Assembly (NCBI GenBank): GCA_016763115.1
Contig: JAESUL010000090.1
Coordinates: 1-5,804 of the forward strand
Length of the DNA: 5,804 nt
Direction: 5' to 3'
Origin: Phycisphaerales bacterium
GTDB lineage: Bacteria; Planctomycetota; Phycisphaerae; Phycisphaerales; UBA1924
Shown here: one piece after another, positions 1 to 5,747 of the stretch
Layout of the letters: each line of letters starts with the position of its first letter
Numbering within the stretch: the first letter of the stretch is position 1
The notes under the pieces: generated by a model
Told to the model about the DNA's origin: nothing
Database searches by the model: none
What the model saw: the letters and a program-made list of their open reading frames with translations, nothing else
Translations under genes and position numbers: made by a program

Positions 1-1
1 A

Positions 2-2104
2 ACTGAAGAACGAACCGAGATCCGCTCGCGCCTCTTTGCAGTCCTTCACGCGATGGTCGCACCAAAGAACACACGCGACCGATCGGTCCTCGACCGTGCC
101 CTTGTGGATGATCTGCTCAAGCGAATGGGCGCGCTCGCTTCTACGCATGAGCAAACCGTCGCCCACCGGATGGCTCTTGGATCCCAGCACACTATCCACG
201 CCAACCACACCGGGGCGATCAACGCCTACCAAGATATTCTTCTCCGCCAACCATTGCGGGTTGCGATGTGGGAAGGCGACGGGTTCCGTGTCCGCGCAGA
301 ACTCGAGGCAAAGAAACGCATCGGCGAAATCATCAGCGACGCCGGGCCGCGAGCCTACCTGATCTACGACCAACTCGCTGCCCAAGAACTCGCCGACCTT
401 GCCAATAATCGCGACCCAAAGGTCTTCAACCAACACGCCCGAAGGTTCCCGTGGTCAACTGCGGGTGCCCGATCGCGGATGCTCGAATCCGAACTGCACA
501 CCAAGGACCATCGGCTCCAAGAGTCTGTTCTGGCTGCCAAGGATGGCTTGCGGATCGCCCTCGCCCGAAACCTTGATTCAACCATCGAAGGTGCAGAGAT
601 TGTCCGCAACCTCGGCGGATACGCGGCCAACGGGCTCATCGCGATGAACCGTGCATCCGATGCCCGGGCATTCCTGCAATCGTTCCAAAAAAGATTCCCA
701 CAGCAAACCGCGATGCACGCCGGCGTTGCCATCACGCTCGACACACTCCTTTCCGAATCTGGCTCGCCGCCGACCCCGCTGCCAACCCTCGGCCCGGTTT
801 TTACCCGCACACCCACCCCGATGCTCATCGCCGGCTCGCCGATCACCGCGGCCCACCGTGTGGATCCAACCGGGCTTCTTGTCTTTGTGCCGCAGTACAG
901 CGAGACGCGATCGTTGATCGCCGAATCAGCCGGGCTGCGCGTGCGGTGGTCGCGCGTAGTCGAATCACCCGACCCGCCACTCATTCTCTGGCAGGACCCC
1001 AACACCACCATCGCCGTCTGGTCGCCATTGAACACTGGCCTCCCCGGAACGATCGAGTCGATTGAATCCTCGACCGGGCGATCACGCTGGATCAACCAGA
1101 ATCTCCGAGGCTCGCTGGTCAACTCTGTTGATCGCCAACCCGATGATGACGCCGGCATCGACGGACAGTTTCAAACACCGGTTGACGGGACCGTGCCGAT
1201 CGATCAAGTTCTGGTCGTCACCGACGGGCTCACGATCGTGCTTGTTGACCGGATCGGGCGGGCGATGGGTGTGGATATGGATTCAGGGCGTGTCTTGTGG
1301 CACCGCGCTCTGCCCATCAACCGTGTGTACGACCTGGATATCTCGGGTGGGACACTGGCGGTGTGCGGCACAATGGTGACCAACACCAACCCGGGCACCA
1401 CCATAAAACAACTCGCGGCCGCCATCAACGCACGCTCGGGCGAGCCCATCCAGATCATGAACCAACTGGGCAACGCGATGCCGAGATGGATCAGGGTCAC
1501 CAACACCAACAACATCATCGTCTCGGCCGGTGCCCACATTGTCTCGATGAATCTCGATCAGAGCGGCATCAACTGGTCGTACACCAACACCGACATCACC
1601 GGCTCGGGCAACGCCGCGTGGATCGCCGGGCAGCAACTGCTTGTGCTTGACGACATCTACAACAAAGTATTCTCGATCGACCGGACCACCGGCGTGGTCG
1701 TCGCCGAGTTCGTCGCGTGGGTGCCCGATCGTGGATGGGTTGATGTCCAGACGCACGATCAACGAGTCGTCGTCGCCAGCACCGGCGGGGTCACGCTCGT
1801 CGCACCCAACGGAAAGATCATCGCCAGCGATCCACTCAGCAGCCAACGCGGGTTTGCCGCTGTTGGGTACGCTAAGGACCTTGCTGTTCTGCTCCGGCGA
1901 CCAATCCTTGACGCCAACGAAAAAATCTCGTCCTCGCTCACCATGATCGACACCCGCACCGGACGAATCGTTGATCTCATCAACCTTCTCGTCCCCTCAT
2001 CAATTGATCGCCAGCCAACCAGCGTCGAAGTGATTGATGGCATGGTCATCGTCGGGTTCGGCGAGGTCTCTATTGTGCTCAGCGCACCACCCAGCGATCT
2101 ATGA
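2..2104 (+). CDS. Large helical-repeat plus PQQ-like beta-propeller protein (5' end missing)
   Basis: The reading frame is open from the first bases. The first ATG (base 53) has no ribosome binding site and lies inside the open frame, so the true start is probably outside the window; 700 residues are visible. Numbering from the first full codon, residues 1 to about 250 are mostly helical and TPR-like, for example AINAYQDILLRQP near 72 and DARAFLQSFQKRFP near 220. A Pro/Thr-rich linker follows at about 251-275. The rest is beta-propeller, with repeated D-x-x-(S/T)-G-x-x-x-(W/hydrophobic) blade motifs: ESSTGRSRW (355-363), DMDSGRVLW (425-433), MNLDQSGINW (516-525), SIDRTTGVVV (558-567) and IDTRTGRIVDL (649-659). 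Such PQQ/BamB-like propellers are usually exported scaffolds, and few bind PQQ. No enzymatic residues are recognisable, and localisation cannot be judged without the N-terminus. The gene ends one base short of the convergent rpiB stop. The fold is fairly sure; the function is unknown. Confidence 0.85.
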   Translation, partial: TEERTEIRSRLFAVLHAMVAPKNTRDRSVLDRALVDDLLKRMGALASTHEQTVAHRMALGSQHTIHANHTGAINAYQDILLRQPLRVAMWEGDGFRVRAELEAKKRIGEIISDAGPRAYLIYDQLAAQELADLANNRDPKVFNQHARRFPWSTAGARSRMLESELHTKDHRLQESVLAAKDGLRIALARNLDSTIEGAEIVRNLGGYAANGLIAMNRASDARAFLQSFQKRFPQQTAMHAGVAITLDTLLSESGSPPTPLPTLGPVFTRTPTPMLIAGSPITAAHRVDPTGLLVFVPQYSETRSLIAESAGLRVRWSRVVESPDPPLILWQDPNTTIAVWSPLNTGLPGTIESIESSTGRSRWINQNLRGSLVNSVDRQPDDDAGIDGQFQTPVDGTVPIDQVLVVTDGLTIVLVDRIGRAMGVDMDSGRVLWHRALPINRVYDLDISGGTLAVCGTMVTNTNPGTTIKQLAAAINARSGEPIQIMNQLGNAMPRWIRVTNTNNIIVSAGAHIVSMNLDQSGINWSYTNTDITGSGNAAWIAGQQLLVLDDIYNKVFSIDRTTGVVVAEFVAWVPDRGWVDVQTHDQRVVVASTGGVTLVAPNGKIIASDPLSSQRGFAAVGYAKDLAVLLRRPILDANEKISSSLTMIDTRTGRIVDLINLLVPSSIDRQPTSVEVIDGMVIVGFGEVSIVLSAPPSDL
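1376..1510 (+). repeat. Pair of 15-base direct repeats, 120 bases apart, inside the propeller gene
   Basis: GTGACCAACACCAAC (1376-1390) and GTCACCAACACCAAC (1496-1510) differ at one base. Both encode Val-Thr-Asn-Thr-Asn in the same frame, exactly 40 codons apart. That spacing fits one propeller blade, so this is best read as a trace of internal blade duplication rather than a DNA-level repeat. Confidence 0.5.
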
Positions 2105-2105
2105 C

Positions 2106-2594
2106 CTAGGAAGGTTCCGCAGAAACCACACGCGGATCACGCCCGGCCTCGATCTCGGTGATTTTATCGAGTCGGCGTTGATGCCGACCGCCCTCGAACT
2201 CTTCGCTCATCCAGACATGGACGATCTTGTCGATCAGCCGCTCACCGAGCAAATCCGCCGACAAGCACAACACATTGGCGTCGTTGTGTGATCGCGAGAG
2301 TTTCGCGGTGAGTTCATCGTGCACGAGGGCCGCTCGGAGTCCCTTGATTTTGTTGCTCGCGATCGACATCCCGATCCCGGTGCCGCAGATCAGGATTCCC
2401 CGCTCCGCGCTGCCCTCAGTGATCGCCAATCCAACCTCGTAGGCTTGCTCGGGGTAATCACAAGGCCCCGAACCACACCGTTGCACCAGAGAGACCTCGT
2501 ACCCGGAACTCTTGAGTGTTTCAAGGATAAACTCGGCGGTCGAAACGCCGCGATGGTCCGTACCGATCACAATACGAAGTGATTTCGTTGTCAT
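2106..2594 (-). CDS. rpiB: Ribose-5-phosphate isomerase B (RpiB/LacAB family)
   Basis: The product is a 162-residue cytosolic enzyme predicted to interconvert ribulose 5-phosphate and ribose 5-phosphate in the non-oxidative pentose phosphate pathway, supplying ribose for PRPP. Family landmarks are all present: GTDHRG with Asp13 and His14, DYPEQA (46-51), ILICGTGIGMS with the proton-transferring Cys70 and Thr72, SRSHNDANVLCL with His103 and Asn104, and EFEGGRH (132-138) with the phosphate-binding Arg137. The C-terminus carries a short polar extension of about 12 residues. The start is ATG at 2594, preceded by a perfect AAGGAG site. The ATG overlaps the stop of the upstream fusion gene by four bases, so translation is probably coupled. 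The stop (TAG, 2106-2108) lies one base from the stop of the convergent propeller gene, leaving no space for a separate terminator. LacA/LacB-type isomerases are related, but the context and the intact motif set favour RpiB. Confidence 0.95.
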   Translation of the reverse strand: MTTKSLRIVIGTDHRGVSTAEFILETLKSSGYEVSLVQRCGSGPCDYPEQAYEVGLAITEGSAERGILICGTGIGMSIASNKIKGLRAALVHDELTAKLSRSHNDANVLCLSADLLGERLIDKIVHVWMSEEFEGGRHQRRLDKITEIEAGRDPRVVSAEPS

Positions 2595-3718
2595 ACCGCG
2601 ATCTCCTTGAGTCGTTTTTCGATCATTTGTTCGAGTTGGTCCGCCGTCTTGCGGTACACATCAGCCGATTGCCCGATCGGGTCGTCGACCACCTCGTGCT
2701 CGCTGAGTGGAAAGATTTTATGCACCGCGTTGGGCGCGACCGACATCGCCCGTTGGGCGTGCATATGGGTCATGGTGTAGACCACCTCGGCCCGGTCGAT
2801 CATCTCCGCGCTCAGCATCCGCGATTGGTGCCCCGAAAGATCCAGCCCACGCTCACGCATCACTTCGACCGCATCGCTCGACGCCACATGCCCATCCTCG
2901 GTCGCGATGCCGGCGGATTCAACGATGGTGGTGATGCCGTGTGACTCTTGTTTTTCGAGTATCGAGCGTGCGATCAACGCGGCCATCGGCGATCGGCATG
3001 TGTTGCCCGTGCACACAAACAGAACCTTGCGTTCAAGCATCCCTATCACTTCTTCTTGTGAGATCGCCCCGTACGACGCGACATCGAAGCGCCCATCAAG
3101 ACCAATCCGCACGGTTGTCGATCCAACCCGGTGCAGCGTTGTCCCATCATCAATCACGCACGCCGGCGCTGGGTGGGGATTATCAGCAATGTACTCGACG
3201 GTGGTCCCCGGATCATCACCAACCGTCCACGACGCAGCCCCAAGCCGACGCGCCACCGCAGCAACCCCGGCCTTGCGGAGAATCTGGCGGGTCACCGGAT
3301 GATCCGGAATCCGGATCGCAAGGGTACCGCCCTCGCCAAAGAACCCGCTGGGCAGACTGAGTTTGCGGGTAATCGCGTCCAGATTTTTTTGTGGCTGTTC
3401 GAGCAAGACCCTTGCAGGGCCCGGCATTAACCTGGAAACAAGCCGACGCGCCACCGGCGTTGGCAATGCAAGTTCGTCTTCAATCACACCCAGATCCGGC
3501 AAATGTAGCGTGTATCCACTCGATGTACTTTCGTCGTTCTCGGTCAGTGCACACAGTGCTGCGAGTGATTCATTCCTCGCCGCAGCAAACACGCCGTACA
3601 AAGTCTCGGTCGGCAGAACCACCAGATCCCCATGATTCAACCCCTCGACCGCCCGGTCGATCAGCCGGTCTCGATCGTCAGCGTTCATGGTCGTGATGGG
3701 GCGCGAGAGGTTCTTCAC
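2591..3718 (-). CDS. YrdC/Sua5-like domain fused to a YwlE-like low-molecular-weight (arginine?) phosphatase
   Basis: The product has 375 residues in two domains. Residues about 12-225 are YrdC/Sua5-like: VVLPTETLYGV (33-43), LMPGPARVLL (97-106), LAIRIPDHP (133-141), and the closing STTVRI...GAISQEEV (200-224). The usual K-x-R of this family aligns with Thr59 and Asn61, and the S-x-N motif is not visible near 152-165, so threonylcarbamoyl-AMP synthesis is doubtful. Residues about 230-370 are a complete low-molecular-weight phosphatase: VLFVCTGNTCRSPMA with nucleophile Cys236 and Arg242, SAG (268-270), MTHMH (316-320), and general acid Asp346 in DDPIGQS. Thr240 in the loop matches Thr11 of Bacillus YwlE, the residue linked to phosphoarginine specificity; tyrosine phosphatases normally have Ile or Leu there. 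The annotated start is GTG at 3718. ATG at 3688 (residue 11) is an alternative, and neither has a clear ribosome binding site. The gene lies 43 bases after pyrE. Domain identity is sure; the substrate is inferred. Confidence 0.92.
   Translation of the reverse strand: MKNLSRPITTMNADDRDRLIDRAVEGLNHGDLVVLPTETLYGVFAAARNESLAALCALTENDESTSSGYTLHLPDLGVIEDELALPTPVARRLVSRLMPGPARVLLEQPQKNLDAITRKLSLPSGFFGEGGTLAIRIPDHPVTRQILRKAGVAAVARRLGAASWTVGDDPGTTVEYIADNPHPAPACVIDDGTTLHRVGSTTVRIGLDGRFDVASYGAISQEEVIGMLERKVLFVCTGNTCRSPMAALIARSILEKQESHGITTIVESAGIATEDGHVASSDAVEVMRERGLDLSGHQSRMLSAEMIDRAEVVYTMTHMHAQRAMSVAPNAVHKIFPLSEHEVVDDPIGQSADVYRKTADQLEQMIEKRLKEIAV
2603..2608 (-). promoter_or_regulatory. Ribosome binding site for rpiB, inside the end of the upstream gene
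   Basis: On the - strand the sequence reads AAGGAG, then 8 bases, then ATG. The AAG GAG codons encode Lys-Glu in the C-terminal KEIAV of the fusion protein. With the ATGA start/stop overlap, this is a textbook arrangement for translational coupling. Confidence 0.85.
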
Positions 3719-3761
3719 ATGAAAATCATATGCGAAAACTGCCCGGTATGGAAACCCGCTT

Positions 3762-4325
3762 TTAATCCTTCACGCCAAGGTCCTGCCTGGTAAACAAGGA
3801 CTCAAACACCACCCCCGCGCCCTCGATGTTCTCTCTGGCGCCCTCCTGGCGATCAATCACACAAATCACCGCACAAACCTCCGCCCCTGCCGTGCGGAGC
3901 ACCTCGATCGCCTCGACCGACTGCCCGCCTGTGGTGGCGACATCCTCAAGAAAGACCACCCGATCCCCCTTGGTGATGATCCCCTCGACCTGTTTGGCGG
4001 TGCCATAGTCCTTTTTGGCATTGCGTACAAAGATGCTCGGCTTGCCCGTCTCCAACGAGGCCGCCGTCACCAACGGGATTCCACCAAGTTCCGCCCCCGC
4101 GAGTTGTTGAATCGGCCCACAATCAGCCTCCAGCCTCTGGATCTCGGAATTGAAGAGCTTGCCGAGTTGGGAAAGAATCTCTGGACGGGTCGAGAATCGG
4201 TATTTATCGAGGTAATACGAGCTTTTTCTGCCTGATCGGAGGGTGAAATCGCCGTGGAGCAGCGATGCTTTGGCAATCTGGGCTGCGAGGGCAGCACGAT
4301 TGACACTGGTATGGTCATTGGTCAT
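3762..4325 (-). CDS. pyrE: Orotate phosphoribosyltransferase
   Basis: The product is a 187-residue cytosolic enzyme, a usual length, that joins orotate to PRPP to give OMP in de novo pyrimidine synthesis. Landmarks in order are FTLRSGRKSSYYLDKYR (27-43) with Lys34 and Lys41 of the substrate site, AGAELGGIPL (77-86), the mobile catalytic loop RNAKKDYGTAK (101-111) with Arg101 and Lys105, and the PRPP-binding loop VVFLEDVATTGGQS (123-136) with the Glu127-Asp128 pair. The loop carries Tyr107 where the Escherichia coli enzyme has His105, and Asn102 in place of Lys100; the Tyr form is common in the family. The start is ATG at 4325, with no clear Shine-Dalgarno sequence before it. It is the first gene of a probable - strand operon with the phosphatase fusion and rpiB. 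Any promoter would lie in the 274-base divergent region shared with the secreted-protein gene. Confidence 0.94.
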   Translation of the reverse strand: MTNDHTSVNRAALAAQIAKASLLHGDFTLRSGRKSSYYLDKYRFSTRPEILSQLGKLFNSEIQRLEADCGPIQQLAGAELGGIPLVTAASLETGKPSIFVRNAKKDYGTAKQVEGIITKGDRVVFLEDVATTGGQSVEAIEVLRTAGAEVCAVICVIDRQEGARENIEGAGVVFESLFTRQDLGVKD

Positions 4326-4383
4326 GATGTCTGAGAATAGCCCTGATTGGCTGTGGGCGGATTATGATTGGGTTGTCGGACCA

Positions 4384-4408
4384 AATTGTTCGGAATTATG
4401 GAACAATT
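4384..4408. promoter_or_regulatory. Perfect 8-bp inverted repeat (AATTGTTC - 9 bases - GAACAATT), possible operator
   Basis: The arms 4384-4391 and 4401-4408 are exact reverse complements around a 9-base AT-rich centre. The span of 25 bases (about two helical turns) suits a dimeric regulator. It lies about 60-80 bases upstream of pyrE and about 190 upstream of the secreted-protein gene. It does not match a regulator box I can name. Confidence 0.4.
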
Positions 4409-4434
4409 CGCCACCCCAAGCGTCATATCAAGTA

Positions 4435-4453
4435 CGGGTAATCGTTGTACCCG
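4435..4453. promoter_or_regulatory. Perfect 6-bp inverted repeat (CGGGTA - 7 bases - TACCCG)
   Basis: The arms 4435-4440 and 4448-4453 are exact reverse complements with loop ATCGTTG. The site is centred 48 bases from the centre of the neighbouring 8-bp dyad. It could be a second operator or a small hairpin in a leader RNA; no run of T follows on either strand, so it is not a terminator. Confidence 0.3.
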
Positions 4454-4562
4454 CGTCGCCAACAACCCCCATCAAGACGGGAAAGGCGACGGTCGATAGT
4501 GGGCGTGGTGGGGTACACAACAGCCATCGGCATGCGAACAATGCTCCAACAAGCAAACACTC

Positions 4563-4578
4563 GGCATCGGAGGATGCC
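4563..4578 (+). promoter_or_regulatory. Leader hairpin with GGAG loop just upstream of a ribosome binding site
   Basis: GGCATC (4563-4568) and GATGCC (4573-4578) form a perfect 6-bp stem around a GGAG tetraloop. The hairpin ends 7 bases before the GGGAGG ribosome binding site of the secreted-protein gene. GGA in a hairpin loop, with further GGA copies at 4580-4582, 4587-4589 and 4590-4592, resembles CsrA/RsmA target leaders. The regulatory role is inference. Confidence 0.4.
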
Positions 4579-4585
4579 AGGAATC

Positions 4586-4591
4586 GGGAGG
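4586..4591 (+). promoter_or_regulatory. Ribosome binding site fixing the start of the secreted-protein gene
   Basis: GGGAGG lies 8 bases before ATG at 4600. It decides the start against the much longer open frame that begins at 4243: the protein from 4600 begins directly with a signal peptide, while the longer version would overlap pyrE and bury the signal sequence. Confidence 0.8.
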
Positions 4592-4599
4592 AATCACTC

Positions 4600-5646
4600 A
4601 TGAAAAACCAGATCTCAACCATACTTGTCGTCGCCGGGCTCTCGCTGAGCGTCGGCACCACAACCGCACTCGCCCAGGTCGCCCCGCCACCAAAGCCGGC
4701 AACAACACCAACCGGAGCGGAACAGAAGGCCACACCACAGACCGCACCAGCACAGCAAACCACCGCAGTCAACCAGCCTCAAAAACCAAAGAGGGTAAAC
4801 ACCGCAGGGGATATTCCCAATGTCGCACACCCCCCTCTGGCAGTCAAGGGAGAAGACGGACGGATAGTCCGGCTCAGAATGCTGCCTGATATCCTCGCAC
4901 TCCGCTCAAACCCTCTTGTCGGACCCGGATCAATCGATGCCATCATGCCGATTATCTACGGTCGGCGTGCACGCTTTGAGATGCTCACCATCAACAACAT
5001 CGACCTCTACTGGGAACTCACCGCCGGTGCACTCGAATCGCTCACACTCGGAGATCTGACCCGGATGAATGAGATCGCAGAGATGGTCAAGCCGCTCGTT
5101 GGCAAAACCACCCTCAGCGAGGAACTCACCAACCGAGGAATCCTCTCCAGGGTTCAAGGAAAGTTTAACCAAAAAATTGTTTCCGATTACAAAAAAGCTA
5201 TCGGAGATGAGATCCAGGTCCTTGATGGCGACGACTCGCTCGATGAATACCTCAAGTTTATCCTGTCCGATTCATTCCATGAATCCCGGCTTGCTTACCG
5301 TGCGCTGCTCGCCGAGTTGGTCACTCAGGTTGACGAGGTTGTTGAGAAATCCGGAACAAAATCCTCGGCCGTACAAAGCCTCCTCTCGTACCAATCGCCA
5401 CTCAAAGATACAAAGGCCGAAACAAGGGTTCAACTCGATGCCTTTGATAAGGTCTTCCGGACACTCAGCGTTGATGACGCCATTTCAGTTCTCGATGCCA
5501 TGCGTCAGATGCGAACGAATCCCTATATTTCCCCGCTGATCCGCAGAATTGTGGTTCTTCGCGAAGGAAAATCCATTATGAAAAACTTTGATTTAGAGAT
5601 AAAAAAGCGGGGTAAGGTTGTCAAGACAACCCGTGGCAAAGACTAA
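4600..5646 (+). CDS. Secreted protein of unknown function with Pro/Ala/Thr/Gln-rich linker
   Basis: The product has 348 residues and I do not recognise the family. Residues 1-25 are a classical signal peptide: Lys2, a hydrophobic stretch about 8-24, and a TTALA/QV cleavage site, so Sec export is expected. There is no lipobox cysteine. Residues 26-68 form a low-complexity Pro/Ala/Thr/Gln linker. Residues about 75-330 look like a soluble, mainly helical domain with several acidic amphipathic stretches, such as EELTNRGILSRVQGKF (174-189), DEYLKFILSD (215-224) and VDDAISVLDAMRQM (291-304). There are no cysteines and no recognisable enzyme motif. The last 20 residues are rich in Lys and Arg. The 3' third is more AT-rich than the surrounding genes. 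The gene appears to be a single transcription unit: divergent from pyrE, with its own ribosome binding site, and closed by the shared terminator at 5701-5732. It may be a lineage-specific cell-envelope or periplasmic protein. Confidence 0.85.
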   Translation: MKNQISTILVVAGLSLSVGTTTALAQVAPPPKPATTPTGAEQKATPQTAPAQQTTAVNQPQKPKRVNTAGDIPNVAHPPLAVKGEDGRIVRLRMLPDILALRSNPLVGPGSIDAIMPIIYGRRARFEMLTINNIDLYWELTAGALESLTLGDLTRMNEIAEMVKPLVGKTTLSEELTNRGILSRVQGKFNQKIVSDYKKAIGDEIQVLDGDDSLDEYLKFILSDSFHESRLAYRALLAELVTQVDEVVEKSGTKSSAVQSLLSYQSPLKDTKAETRVQLDAFDKVFRTLSVDDAISVLDAMRQMRTNPYISPLIRRIVVLREGKSIMKNFDLEIKKRGKVVKTTRGKD

Positions 5647-5654
5647 GACAATGC

Positions 5655-5674
5655 ATTCGATCAAGCGATCGAAT
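5655..5674. other. Perfect 8-bp hairpin just after the secreted-protein stop codon
   Basis: ATTCGATC (5655-5662) and GATCGAAT (5667-5674) pair exactly around loop AAGC, beginning 9 bases after the stop codon. No T-run follows, so it is not an intrinsic terminator by itself; it could protect the 3' end of the transcript. It also contains two GATC sites. Confidence 0.4.
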
Positions 5675-5700
5675 CATCTTTGATGTGTGTGATACGAACG

Positions 5701-5732
5701 AAAAAACACCCGGCCTTTGCTGGGTGTTTTTT
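5701..5732. terminator. Bidirectional rho-independent terminator between convergent genes
   Basis: A 14-bp stem runs from A5701-C5714 to G5719-T5732 around loop CTTT, with one G-T wobble. It has a GC-rich core (CACCCGGC/GCTGGGTG) flanked by six A-T pairs. The T-run is present on both strands, so it can stop the secreted-protein gene on the + strand and the lysyl-tRNA synthetase gene on the - strand. Confidence 0.92.
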
Positions 5733-5747
5733 ATGATTGATCGCGTT

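Larger units (their letters stand above)
4326..4599. other. Divergent intergenic region between pyrE and the secreted-protein gene
   Basis: These 274 bases should contain the promoters for both directions. I see no convincing -35/-10 pair at proper spacing. CATAAT on the - strand (4361-4366), about 36 bases before the pyrE start, is a possible -10 without a good -35. The region holds three perfect inverted repeats, listed separately. The frame of the downstream gene happens to stay open through the whole region and into pyrE antisense, but the translation looks random. Confidence 0.6.

Noticed and set aside
53..55. ATG at 53 as the true start of the propeller gene
   Set aside because: The frame is open and protein-like from base 2, and no ribosome binding site precedes this ATG; it is more likely an internal methionine.
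77..88. 12-base perfect palindrome GACCGATCGGTC
   Set aside because: It lies within coding sequence (Asp-Arg-Ser-Val) and is expected from the high density of CGATCG in this DNA; no sign of a site function.
364..1158. 264-codon open frame on the - strand inside the propeller gene
   Set aside because: It lies wholly antisense to a better supported gene, is rich in Arg/Ser/Pro as frame shadows in GC-rich DNA are, and shows no family motif.
1283..1846. 187-codon open frame on the - strand with many Asp/Gly/Val
   Set aside because: It is antisense to the propeller domain; its composition is what Asn/Thr/Ile-rich codons give on the other strand. No ribosome binding site or motif.
3645..3660. Inverted repeat TCGACCG-CC-CGGTCGA near the start of the fusion gene
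   Set aside because: It encodes part of the YrdC-like domain and is explained by the CG/GATC-rich composition; no T-run or promoter context.
3719..3761. Possible promoter or leader in the 43-base gap between pyrE and the fusion gene
   Set aside because: I found no convincing -35/-10 pair, hairpin or ribosome binding site; the short gap fits co-transcription with pyrE.
4243..4599. Upstream extension of the secreted-protein gene, start at 4243
   Set aside because: It would overlap pyrE on the opposite strand, has no ribosome binding site, codes for a random-looking sequence, and would bury the signal peptide that begins at 4600.
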